Source: Agromyces larvae (GTDB lineage Bacteria; Actinomycetota; Actinomycetes; Actinomycetales; Microbacteriaceae). Taken from it: DNA of 64,000 nucleotides. This document shows positions 8,394-15,965 of the stretch, in pieces. The position numbers were made by a program, and so were the translations under genes. Position 1 is the first letter of the stretch; every line of letters starts with the position of its first letter. The notes under the pieces were generated by a model, which worked only from the letters and a program-made list of their open reading frames with translations, did no database searches and was not told the DNA's origin. The DNA is taken from assembly GCF_022811705.1 (NCBI RefSeq), contig NZ_CP094528.1, positions 3,720,001-3,784,000 on the forward strand, written 5' to 3'.

Positions 8394-9601
8394 TGCGACG
8401 CAGGCACACCACGGCCACTGCCATCGTCGGCGCGTTCGCGCTGATGGCGGCACTGGCCGGATGCACCACCGACCCCTCCGTGGCCCCGTCCGAGGAAGCG
8501 GCGGAACCCACGGAGGAGGCGATCGACTGGTTCGACCAGGCGCTCTTCGACAAGCAGGACGCCGAGCGCGACGTCGTGCCGGAGGGGCCCGACGGCCAGC
8601 CATGGCTCCAGTACATCAACGCCGAGTTCGTCGACACGGCGCAGTACGCGTCCGAGGGGGCGAAGAAGGCGTGCTTCGCGAACGCCTCGATCTCGAACCC
8701 GTGGCGGCAGACCGGCTGGATCACGATGAACGAACAGCTGAAAGTGCTGCAGGAGGCGGGCGCGATCAGCGAGATGGAGACCCGCGACGCGCAGGACTCG
8801 GATGACACGCAGATCGCCGACATCGACTACTTCATCAACGAGGGCGACTGCGACGTCTTCATCATCTCGCCGAACTCGACGGCGGCGATGACGCCGGCGG
8901 TGCAGCGTGCGTGCGACACCGGCAAGCCGGTGATCGTGTTCGACCGCGGCGTGCAGACCGACTGCCCGGTCACGTTCATCCACCCGATCGGCGGCTTCGC
9001 GTGGGGCATCGACACGGCCGAGTTCCTGATCGACCGGCTCGACGAGGGCGACAAGGTCGTGGCGCTGCGCATCCTGCCCGGCGTCGACGTGCTCGAACAG
9101 CGCTGGGCCGCGGCCGAGAAGCTGTTCGACGAGGCCGGCATCGACGCAGTCGACTACTTCACCGGGGCCGACCCGGCGGAGATCAAGAAGATCATCTCCG
9201 ACGAGCTCGCCAAGGGCGACGTCGCGGGGGTCTGGATGGATGCCGGTGACGGCGCCGTCGCGGCCATCGAGGCGTTCGAGGACGCCGGCGTCGACTACCC
9301 CGTGATGACGGGTGAGGACGAGATGAGCTTCCTGCGCAAGTGGAAGGAGACCGGGCTCGACGGCCTGGCCCCCGTCTACTCCAACTTCCAGTGGCGCACG
9401 CCGCTGCTGGCCGCGCAGATGATCTTCGCGGGCCAGCAGGTGCCGAAGGAGTGGGTGCTGCCGCAGGTGCCGATCGAGGCGGGCGAGCTCGACCAGTACC
9501 TCGCGCTGAACGAGAACATGCCCGACGGGCACTACGCGAAGTTCGGCGGCGAGGACCTGCCCGGGTACCCGCAGGTCTGGGAGGACCGCATCATCCCGTA
9601 A
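8393..9601 (+). CDS. CUT2 sugar-binding lipoprotein
   Basis: A 402-residue periplasmic-binding-protein-like lipoprotein. The signal sequence with lipobox LAGC (residues about 18-21) is followed by an acidic linker and a type I fold: ISPNSTAAMTPAVQRACDTGKPVIVFDRG and GVWMDAGDGAVAAIEAFEDAG are typical ribose-binding-like core segments. Longer than RbsB by about 100 residues, as in many actinobacterial CUT2 binding proteins of unknown ligand. It is tethered outside the membrane and should deliver substrate to the permeases at 6028-8393. Confidence 0.88.
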   Translation: MRRRHTTATAIVGAFALMAALAGCTTDPSVAPSEEAAEPTEEAIDWFDQALFDKQDAERDVVPEGPDGQPWLQYINAEFVDTAQYASEGAKKACFANASISNPWRQTGWITMNEQLKVLQEAGAISEMETRDAQDSDDTQIADIDYFINEGDCDVFIISPNSTAAMTPAVQRACDTGKPVIVFDRGVQTDCPVTFIHPIGGFAWGIDTAEFLIDRLDEGDKVVALRILPGVDVLEQRWAAAEKLFDEAGIDAVDYFTGADPAEIKKIISDELAKGDVAGVWMDAGDGAVAAIEAFEDAGVDYPVMTGEDEMSFLRKWKETGLDGLAPVYSNFQWRTPLLAAQMIFAGQQVPKEWVLPQVPIEAGELDQYLALNENMPDGHYAKFGGEDLPGYPQVWEDRIIP

Positions 9602-9636
9602 CCACCACAACCACCACCACCACCACCACAACCACC
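9602..9636. repeat. (ACC)n simple-sequence tract
   Basis: About 35 bp of near-perfect ACC/CCA triplets directly after the lipoprotein stop. Nothing indicates translation; it may be a slippage-prone spacer ahead of the 83-bp repeat. Confidence 0.7.
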
Positions 9637-9647
9637 GAGTACCCGGT

Positions 9648-9730
9648 ACGCAATTCAGGTGCGGAGGTGTGTCGCGGGCGGGAGCACCCGGTTGCCGCCC
9701 GCGACACGCCGGTGCGAACCTGAATTGCGT
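9648..9730. repeat. 83-bp palindromic repeat, copy A
   Basis: Perfect 13-bp ends ACGCAATTCAGGT (9648-9660) and ACCTGAATTGCGT (9718-9730), with a perfect 13-bp inner stem GTGTCGCGGGCGG (9669-9681)/CCGCCCGCGACAC (9695-9707) around a 13-nt loop. Exactly the same total length as copies B, C and D. Intergenic, between binding protein and epimerase genes. Confidence 0.9.
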
Positions 9731-9763
9731 TCAGGGGGTCGTGCCGAGGTTCAGGAGGCAAGC

Positions 9764-10633
9764 ATGCGCCGCACGATCGGCGTCAACACGTGGGTGTGGG
9801 TGTCGCCGCTCACCGACGACTCGCTCCGCGAAATCGCGGCGAAGGCGGCCGGCATGGGGTTCGGTGCGCTCGAGCTGCCGGTCGAGCAGCCGGGCGATTG
9901 GTCCACGGATGTCGCGAGCGACACCCTGGCCGAACACGGGCTGTCGGCCGTGGTCGTCGGGGCGATGGGGCCGGGGCGCAACCTCGTCGCGGCGCCCGGA
10001 TCCGAGGTCGTGGCGACCCAGAACTACCTGGTGCAGTGCGTCAAGATCGCCGAGCGGCTCGGTTCGCGCGTCGTCGCCGGCCCGTTCACGGCCGCCACCG
10101 GTCGCACCTGGCGGATGGATGCCACGGAGCGCGCCGAGCGCTATCGCGAACTGCGCACCGCGCTCGCACCCGTGGTGCGGCAGGCGGAGGAGCGCGGCAT
10201 CCGGCTCGCGATCGAACCGCTCAACCGGTACGAGACGAGCCTCGTGAACACCGTCGAGCAGGCGCTCGAGGCGCTCGGGCCGCTGCTCGGGCCCGGCCTC
10301 GGGCTCGCGCTCGACAGCTACCACCTGAACATCGAGGAACAGCGGATCGGCGACGCGATCCGCGCGGCGGGCGACCACCTCGCGCACGTGCAGGTGTGCG
10401 GCAACGACCGCGGCCCGGTCGGCGACGACCACACCGACTGGCCCGCGTTCCTCGACGCGCTCGACGACGTCGGCTACACCGGCCCGCTCGGGCTCGAGAG
10501 CTTCACGGGCGAGAACGCGACGATCGCGGTGGCCGCCTCGGTGTGGCGCCCGCTCGCGCCGTCGCAGGACGAACTGGCGGCACGGAGCATCCGCTACCTG
10601 ACCGCCCTCCAGGACGAAAGGGAAGCACGATGA
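9764..10633 (+). CDS. D-tagatose/D-psicose 3-epimerase-like sugar isomerase
   Basis: A 289-residue TIM-barrel enzyme with the full ketose 3-epimerase metal/catalytic set: Glu151 in IEPLNRYET, Asp184 in LDSYHLN, His208 in HVQVCGNDRG with the following Arg, and Glu245 in LESF. These positions are within three residues of those described for D-tagatose 3-epimerase (152, 185, 211, 246). Family members interconvert ketohexoses or related ketoses using Mn2+/Co2+. The ATG follows AGGAGGC with good spacing. It overlaps the next isomerase by ATGA and belongs to the ROK-facing sugar operon, although copy A of the 83-bp repeat sits between it and the transporter. Confidence 0.85.
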   Translation: MRRTIGVNTWVWVSPLTDDSLREIAAKAAGMGFGALELPVEQPGDWSTDVASDTLAEHGLSAVVVGAMGPGRNLVAAPGSEVVATQNYLVQCVKIAERLGSRVVAGPFTAATGRTWRMDATERAERYRELRTALAPVVRQAEERGIRLAIEPLNRYETSLVNTVEQALEALGPLLGPGLGLALDSYHLNIEEQRIGDAIRAAGDHLAHVQVCGNDRGPVGDDHTDWPAFLDALDDVGYTGPLGLESFTGENATIAVAASVWRPLAPSQDELAARSIRYLTALQDEREAR

Positions 10634-11766
10634 ACGCAGAGTCCCCCGAGCCCGCCTCGCTCCCTGAGCCCGCCTCGCTCCCTGAGCCTGTCGAAGGGAG
10701 CCCACTCGCTTCGACAAGCTCAGCGAGCCCGAGCCCGAGCCCGAGCCCGAACTCAGCGAGCAGCGGGCACCCCGTCACCCTGTTCACCGGCCAGTGGGCC
10801 GACCTGCCGTTCGCCGAGGTCGCGCGCCTCGCGGCCGAGTGGGGCTACGACGGGCTCGAGATCGCCTGCTCGGGCGATCACCTCGACCTGAAGCTCGCCG
10901 AGGAGGAGCCCGGATACCTCGACGAGCGCCGCGAGATCCTGCAGCGGCACGGGCTCGAGGTGTACGCGATCTCGAACCACCTCACCGGGCAGGCGGTGTG
11001 CGACGACCCCATCGACTTCCGGCACCGGGCGATCGTGCGGCCGTACACGTGGGGCGACGGCGGCCCCGAGGGGGTGCGGCAGCGCGCGGCCGAGGACATG
11101 AAGCGGTCGGCGCGGGTGGCGCGGGCGCTCGGGGTCGACGTGGTCGTCGGGTTCACGGGGTCGAGCATCTGGCCGTACGTGGCGGGGTTCCCGCCGGTGC
11201 CCGCCAGCGTGCTCGACGCGGGCTACCAGGACTTCGCCGACCGGTGGAACCCGATCCTCGACGTGTTCGACGCCGAGGGCGTGCGCTTCGCGCACGAGGT
11301 GCACCCGTCCGAGATCGCGTACGACTACTGGACGAGCGTGCGCACGCTCGAGGCGATCGACCGGCGCGAGGCGTTCGGGTTCAACTGGGACCCGTCGCAC
11401 ATGATGTGGCAGGGCATCGACCCGGTCGGGTTCATCGTCGAGTTCGCCGACCGCATCTACCACGTCGACTGCAAGGACACGCGGCTGCGGCCCGCGAACG
11501 GCCGCGCCGGTGTGCTGGGGTCCCACCTGCCGTGGGGCGACCCGCGGCGCGGCTGGGACTTCGTCTCGACCGGGCACGGGGACGTGCCCTGGGAGGACGC
11601 GTTCCGTGCGCTCGACGCGATCGGGTACACGGGCCCGATCTCGGTCGAGTGGGAGGACGCCGGCATGGACCGCCTGCACGGCGCCGCCGAGGCGGTCGGG
11701 TTCATCCGGTCGAAGCTGTTCCCGCGGCCGACCGCGTCGTTCGACGCGGCGTTCTCGAACCAGTAG
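10630..11766 (+). CDS. Sugar phosphate isomerase/epimerase (xylose isomerase-like TIM barrel)
   Basis: A 378-residue AP-endonuclease-2-fold sugar isomerase. Likely metal ligands are the Glu in AHEVHPSE, the Asp in NWDPSHMMW, the His/Asp in YHVDCKD and the Glu in SVEWEDAGMD. The barrel begins at about residue 47 (HPVTLFTGQWADLPF). Residues 1-46 are a repeat-derived, Pro/Ser-rich extension (SLPEPASLPEPVEGS, then ASPSPSPSP) encoded by a copy of the dispersed 24-bp repeat. A later start is possible but the ATGA overlap at 10630 favours the long form. Last gene of the operon. Confidence 0.85.
   Translation: MNAESPEPASLPEPASLPEPVEGSPLASTSSASPSPSPSPNSASSGHPVTLFTGQWADLPFAEVARLAAEWGYDGLEIACSGDHLDLKLAEEEPGYLDERREILQRHGLEVYAISNHLTGQAVCDDPIDFRHRAIVRPYTWGDGGPEGVRQRAAEDMKRSARVARALGVDVVVGFTGSSIWPYVAGFPPVPASVLDAGYQDFADRWNPILDVFDAEGVRFAHEVHPSEIAYDYWTSVRTLEAIDRREAFGFNWDPSHMMWQGIDPVGFIVEFADRIYHVDCKDTRLRPANGRAGVLGSHLPWGDPRRGWDFVSTGHGDVPWEDAFRALDAIGYTGPISVEWEDAGMDRLHGAAEAVGFIRSKLFPRPTASFDAAFSNQ
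10682..10723. repeat. Short palindromic repeat inside isomerase 5' end
   Basis: CTGAGCCTGTCGAA (10682-10695) and TTCGACAAGCTCAG (10710-10723) form a 14-bp stem with one mismatch and a 14-nt loop, the same geometry as the hairpin at 7133-7174. Degenerate partial units precede it from about 10649. Confidence 0.8.
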
Positions 11767-11777
11767 CCCCCACCCGG

Positions 11778-11810
11778 CCCCTCCGGCATTCGACGAATGT
11801 CGGGGAAGGG
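11778..11810. terminator. Hairpin between convergent genes
   Basis: CCGGCATT/AATGTCGG around CGACG, flanked by CCCC and GGGG tracts, lies between the isomerase stop and the convergent amidase stop. Likely a bidirectional terminator; no clean U-tract. Confidence 0.45.
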
Positions 11811-11821
11811 GGCGCAGCCGG

Positions 11822-12553
11822 CTACTCGGGGATGCTCCAGTAGTACGCGACGCCGCCGGGGTGGATCTCGTGGATCGCCTCGTCGACCGTGCGGTCGAAG
11901 GTCGCGTCGGTGTGCCCGGCGTACTCGATGGAGATCGTGCCGTCGGCGAGCGTGGTCACGCCGGTGACGATGCCGGTGTGGTCGCGGTCGCCCGAATCGT
12001 CCCAGTCGAACTGCACGATGTCGCCGACCTTCACCTGGTCGCGCTGGTCGTCGGTGAGCGCGGTCGCACGCTCGGGATGCGCGTCCAGGTAGTCGCGGAA
12101 GGCGGTGGAGCTGATCCACGCGTCGGAGCTCGCGTACGGGTCGCCGTCGGCGGTGTGCCACCACTCGTCGTCGACCTGCCACCCGCGGGCGAGCAGCGAC
12201 TGGCTCGCGAAGTTCACGCAGTCGCTCTCGTCGAGGTAGCCGAACTCGTCGTTCTCGGTGTCGCGCCAGTGCGCCTCGACGTAGGCGAGTTGCGCCGCGA
12301 CGGCGGCGGGCAGCACCTCGCCGCCGGCGGCCTCGGTCGCGCCTTCGGAGGTCGTGTCGGCGTCGTCGGCACCGCCGGTCACGGAGTCGCGCGCAGCGCG
12401 CGGAGCATCCGTCCCGCCCATCGCGGAGCCGAGCGCGACCGCGCCGACGGCGAGACCGGCGACCGCGAGCGCCGACGCGGCGATCATGAGGGCGCGGGGG
12501 CGGCGGGATGCCGGAGCGGACGTGGATTCGGGGGAGCGGCGGTGCTGAGACAT
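11822..12553 (-). CDS. Secreted amidase-domain (Amidase_6-like) protein
   Basis: A 243-residue exported protein. Residues ~20-45 form a signal-anchor (RALMIAASALAVAGLAVGAVAL), followed by an acidic/Gly linker and a C-terminal cysteine-amidase-like domain: ESDCVNFASQSLLARGW contains the nucleophile Cys, VGDIVQFDWDDSG and DHTGIVT supply the His region, and EYAGHT closes the domain. Family members are thought to act on peptide or amide bonds in cell-wall material. It is convergent with the sugar operon and separated from the exporter operon by a terminator, so probably monocistronic. Confidence 0.8.
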   Translation of the reverse strand: MSQHRRSPESTSAPASRRPRALMIAASALAVAGLAVGAVALGSAMGGTDAPRAARDSVTGGADDADTTSEGATEAAGGEVLPAAVAAQLAYVEAHWRDTENDEFGYLDESDCVNFASQSLLARGWQVDDEWWHTADGDPYASSDAWISSTAFRDYLDAHPERATALTDDQRDQVKVGDIVQFDWDDSGDRDHTGIVTGVTTLADGTISIEYAGHTDATFDRTVDEAIHEIHPGGVAYYWSIPE

Positions 12554-12641
12554 CCCGACCGACGGTAGGCGGCGAGCCTGTGCGAATCATCTGTTCCGGC
12601 TTTCGATCGGCTACGGATCGGACCCGTCCGCGGCGCACGCC

Positions 12642-12692
12642 GACGGCGGATGCCCCGGCTGGGGAGGGAGTCCCGCCGCGGCATCCGCCGTC
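12642..12692 (-). terminator. Terminator of the MacB-like exporter operon
   Basis: Perfect 13-bp arms GACGGCGGATGCC (12642-12654) and GGCATCCGCCGTC (12680-12692) with a 25-nt loop lie 39 bp past the ABC ATPase stop on the minus strand. Confidence 0.6.
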
Positions 12693-12730
12693 TTCGCGCA
12701 CCCGCCCGGAGCTGAACCGGCGGGACGTCT

Positions 12731-13525
12731 TCAGCGTTCGGTGACGACGCCGTTCTTGATGTGCAGGCGGCGTTCCGCCCGCTTCGCCACCGCGCTGTCG
12801 TGGGTGACGATGACGAGGGTGAGCCCGCGATCGCGCCAGAGCCCCTCGAGGAGGTTCAGGATCTCGTCGCGGGTCTCCTCGTCGAGCGCGCCGGTCGGCT
12901 CGTCGGCGAGGAGCACGACCGGCTCCTTCACGAGCGCGCGGGCGATCGCGACGCGCTGCTGCTGACCGCCGCTGAGCTCGCCGGGCACGTGCGAGGCGCG
13001 TTCGGCGAGGCCGACCGAGGCCAGCGCCTCGGTCGCGCGTCGGGTGCGCTCGGCGGCCGGGATCCCGAGCGGTTCGAGCGCGGTCTCGACGTTCTCCTGT
13101 GCGGTCAGGGTCGGGATCAGGTTGAAGCCCTGGAACACGAACCCGATCTCCTTCGCCCGGATCCTGCCGAGCTTGCGGTCGGGCAGGTGGCTGAGCTCGT
13201 CGGAGCCGAGCGTGATGGTGCCCGACGTCGGGCGGTCGAGGGCGCCGAGCATCTGCAGCAGCGTGGACTTGCCGCCGCCGGTCGGGCCCTGGATCGCGAC
13301 GAGCTGGCCTGCGGGGATCTCGAGCGTCACGTTCTTCAGCGCGGTCACCGTGCGCTTGCCGGTGTACTGCTTGCCGACGTTCTCCAGCCGGTACATGGCG
13401 CTGCCTCTCTCGGGTCGGGTGGGTGCTTCGGGCGCGCCGGATGCTCCGGCGGATGCCCCGGCGGATGCTCCGCTGGATGCCTCGGGCCGAACCGCCTCGG
13501 TCGCGGCGGTGTCGACGGCGCTCAT
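12731..13525 (-). CDS. ABC exporter ATP-binding protein (MacB/LolD-like)
   Basis: A 264-residue ATPase: Walker A GPTGGGKST, Q-loop VFQGFNLIPTLTAQENV, signature LSGGQQQR, Walker B VVLLADEPTGALD and H-loop IVTHD. Residues 1-43 are an Ala/Gly/Ser-rich extension (SGASAGASAGASG) produced by tandem GGATGC-type words; an internal ATG (MYRLENV) at 13394-13396 would give the usual family length. The upstream start is kept because it overlaps the permease stop (ATGA). Works with the FtsX-like permease upstream. Confidence 0.9.
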   Translation of the reverse strand: MSAVDTAATEAVRPEASSGASAGASAGASGAPEAPTRPERGSAMYRLENVGKQYTGKRTVTALKNVTLEIPAGQLVAIQGPTGGGKSTLLQMLGALDRPTSGTITLGSDELSHLPDRKLGRIRAKEIGFVFQGFNLIPTLTAQENVETALEPLGIPAAERTRRATEALASVGLAERASHVPGELSGGQQQRVAIARALVKEPVVLLADEPTGALDEETRDEILNLLEGLWRDRGLTLVIVTHDSAVAKRAERRLHIKNGVVTER

Positions 13526-15075
13526 GCGACGCTCCGCAGCGCCTCGGCCGGCCGCAGCCGGGATGCCCGCCAGCCGCCGATGGATCCGGCGACGAGGCCG
13601 CCGAGCACCGCGAGGCCGATGGCGATGAGGATGACGCTCACGGTCACGGGGGCGTTGAGCACGACCTCGGTGGTCGAGGTCGCCGCCTCGGCGATGCGGC
13701 CGAACGGTCCGCCGCCTCCGCCTCCGCCCAACTGCCCGCCGCCGGGACCGCCGGCGCCGCCGCCCGTCGCGCCGGCGCCGCCTGCGGCGAACGAGCCGGA
13801 GGCGGCGCTGCCGCCGAGGGTCGGGCCGATCAGGTTGATGATCCAGATGCCCGCGAGCCCGACGACCAGGCCCACGGCCCCGCCGATCAGACCCTGCACG
13901 AGCGACTCGCCCGCGACCTGGCCGACGATGCGGCCGTTCGACCAGCCGATCGCCTTCAGCGTGCCGAACTCGCGGGTGCGGCGGGTGACGCCCTGGATGG
14001 TGAACAGGATCGCGATGAGGAACGCCGCGGCGAGCACGGCGATCGACAGCCAGAGGCCCAGGTTCGAGACGAGGCTCGACGCGCTCGAGAGCGAGCCCGA
14101 GACCGTCGAGGCGAGGTCGGACTGCGAGCTCACCGTCGCGTCGGGCAGGGCCGCCTCGATGTCGGCCTGCACGGCGTCGATCCGGTCGGAGGAGGTGGCC
14201 TGCACGTAGACGCTCGAGACCATGCCGTCTTCGCCCGAGAGCGACTGGGCGAGGTCGAGCGGGATGTACGCGTTCGACGCGGTGGCCGCGTCGGCCGAGG
14301 TCGAGGTGACGGTGCCGACGATCTCGAAGTCGGTGCCGCCGATGTTCAGGGTGTCGCCGACGGCGAGTTCGGCGCTGGTCGCGTAGTCGGCGTCGAGCAC
14401 GACGACGGCTTCGCCGGCATCGGATGCCTCGAGCCCGCGCCCGTCGGCGAGTTCGACCGCCGACAGCGGACCGACCGCGTCACCCGACGGGTCGATGCCG
14501 AGCACGGTGAAGTTGTCGACGTCGAACGCGCTGCCTCCGGCGCCGTCGAAGCCGCCCTGCGGGGGCTGCTGCGGCTGCGCCTGGTCGGTCGGGCCCTGCT
14601 GGGCGGTGTCGCCGCCGTCGGTGCGCTGCTGGAAGTCGGGCAGCTCGCCCGAGAACGAGACGTTGTTCAGCGAGAGCGTCGCGGACGCCGCGGCGACGCC
14701 GTCGATGCCCTGCACGGTCTCGAGCGCCGAGGCGTCGAACGTCGACGACCCGAACCCGGCGGTGAGCCGCGACTGGCTGATGGCGGTCGACCCGTCGGCG
14801 GTCTGGCCGTCGTCCGCGCCGAACTCGAAGCGCTGGGGTCCGCCGCCGCCCTGACCCTCGTCGCCCTCCCCGGGCGGGGTCGGCGTGCGGCTGACGGTGA
14901 GGTCGGTGCCGACCCCGTAGACGGACTGGAGCACGGACGTCTGCGCGTCGCGCACTCCGACCGAGACGGCGTTCACGATCATGACGAGCGCGATGGCGAG
15001 CGCCATGCCGACCGCGATGATCGCGGTCTGCCTGCGGCGCCCGGCGAGCTCGCGCCGGAGGTAGGTGAAGAACAT
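13522..15075 (-). CDS. ABC exporter permease with MacB-like extracytoplasmic domain
   Basis: A 517-residue FtsX/MacB-type permease: one N-terminal helix (RRRQTAIIAVGMALAIALVMIV), a ~290-residue extracytoplasmic region and three C-terminal helices with RRTREFGTLKAIGWS and WRASRLRPAEALRS. MacB-like systems use mechanical coupling to expel peptides, antibiotics or lipoproteins. Odd features are a Gln/Pro-rich stretch near residue 180 and a very Gly-rich loop near residue 430 (GGGAGGPGGGQLGGGGGGG). First gene of the minus operon; its ATG lies seven bases after a -10-like hexamer. Confidence 0.88.
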   Translation of the reverse strand: MFFTYLRRELAGRRRQTAIIAVGMALAIALVMIVNAVSVGVRDAQTSVLQSVYGVGTDLTVSRTPTPPGEGDEGQGGGGPQRFEFGADDGQTADGSTAISQSRLTAGFGSSTFDASALETVQGIDGVAAASATLSLNNVSFSGELPDFQQRTDGGDTAQQGPTDQAQPQQPPQGGFDGAGGSAFDVDNFTVLGIDPSGDAVGPLSAVELADGRGLEASDAGEAVVVLDADYATSAELAVGDTLNIGGTDFEIVGTVTSTSADAATASNAYIPLDLAQSLSGEDGMVSSVYVQATSSDRIDAVQADIEAALPDATVSSQSDLASTVSGSLSSASSLVSNLGLWLSIAVLAAAFLIAILFTIQGVTRRTREFGTLKAIGWSNGRIVGQVAGESLVQGLIGGAVGLVVGLAGIWIINLIGPTLGGSAASGSFAAGGAGATGGGAGGPGGGQLGGGGGGGPFGRIAEAATSTTEVVLNAPVTVSVILIAIGLAVLGGLVAGSIGGWRASRLRPAEALRSVA

Positions 15076-15082
15076 GGCGGCG

Positions 15083-15131
15083 ACGATAGGCCGAGGCGCT
15101 ATGCCGCCCCTATCGCGTTCCTATGAACGGG
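15083..15131 (-). promoter_or_regulatory. Exporter promoter with three 11-bp repeats
   Basis: CTAT occurs at 15099, 15110 and 15121 on the plus strand, exactly 11 bp apart; read on the minus strand this is three CATAG/GATAG repeats leading toward the exporter gene. Ten bases after the last repeat lies TATCGT (15083-15088), then seven bases and the ATG. The geometry matches the facing promoter at 15173-15217 base for base. Confidence 0.65.
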
Positions 15132-15172
15132 CCATGAGGTGGCGTCCCCGGGGTCGGACGCGCCTCGACGAA

Positions 15173-15217
15173 GGCACAGGCGAGGCATAGGCGACGCATA
15201 GGGCGCTCACCGATACT
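15173..15217 (+). promoter_or_regulatory. Response-regulator promoter with three 11-bp repeats
   Basis: Direct repeats GGCACAGGCGA (15173-15183), GGCATAGGCGA (15184-15194) and CGCATAGGGCG (15195-15205) are followed, ten bases after the last GCATAG, by GATACT (15212-15217) and seven bases later the ATG. Eleven-bp spacing is typical for OmpR/PhoB-family dimers on one DNA face. Confidence 0.65.
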
Positions 15218-15224
15218 GGGACGC

Positions 15225-15965
15225 ATGACGAACGACCACGCCCACGCGCCCCAGCTCCAGAAGCCCGACGGCTCGATGGTGCGCGTGCTCGTCGTCGACG
15301 ACGAGGCATCCCTCACCGACCTGCTGAAGATGGCGCTGCGCTACGAGGGCTGGGATGTGCGCACCGCCGCCGACGGGCTCTCGGCCGTGAAGCTGGCGCG
15401 CGAGTTCCGCCCCGACGCGATCGTGCTCGACATCATGCTGCCCGACATCGACGGGCTCGAGGTGCTGCAGCGCGTGCGCGCCGACGGCAGCGAGGTGCCG
15501 GTGCTCTTCCTCACCGCGAAGGACTCGCTCGACGATCGCATCGCCGGCCTCACCGCGGGCGGCGACGACTACGTCACCAAGCCGTTCAGCCTCGAGGAGG
15601 TCGTGGCGCGCGTGCGCGGACTGATCCGCCGCTCGACCCTCACCCTCGCGCAGGAACGCGACCCCGTGCTGCGCGTCGGCGACCTCAGCCTCGACGAGGA
15701 CTCGTACGAGGTCGAGCGCGCCGGCACGCCGATCGAGCTGACCGCGACCGAGTTCGAACTGCTGCGGTTCCTCATGCGCAACCCGCGGCGTGTGCTGTCG
15801 AAGGCGCAGATCCTCGACCGGGTCTGGTCGTACGACTTCGGCGGCCGCGAGACGGTCGTCGAGCTCTACATCTCGTACCTGCGCAAGAAGATCGACGCCG
15901 GGCGCGCGCCCATGATCCACACCGTGCGCGGTGCGGGCTACATGCTGAAAGCGGCGACCGGATGA
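15225..15965 (+). CDS. OmpR-family response regulator
   Basis: A 246-residue two-domain regulator. The receiver starts at VRVLVVDDEASL, has phosphoacceptor Asp69 in IVLDIMLPD, and the conserved LFLTAKD and KPFS switch residues. The C-terminal winged helix contains LTATEFELLRFLMRNPRRVLSKAQILDRVW and ISYLRKKID. The ATG at 15225 sits seven bases after a -10 hexamer, so a leaderless message is likely; an internal ATG at 15276 would trim 17 residues. Overlaps the kinase gene by ATGA and is divergent from the exporter it probably controls. Confidence 0.92.
   Translation: MTNDHAHAPQLQKPDGSMVRVLVVDDEASLTDLLKMALRYEGWDVRTAADGLSAVKLAREFRPDAIVLDIMLPDIDGLEVLQRVRADGSEVPVLFLTAKDSLDDRIAGLTAGGDDYVTKPFSLEEVVARVRGLIRRSTLTLAQERDPVLRVGDLSLDEDSYEVERAGTPIELTATEFELLRFLMRNPRRVLSKAQILDRVWSYDFGGRETVVELYISYLRKKIDAGRAPMIHTVRGAGYMLKAATG

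Noticed and set aside
9601..9640. Poly-His coding from the (ACC)n tract
   Set aside because: Only arises in a frame outside the lipoprotein stop; no start, ribosome site or family support.
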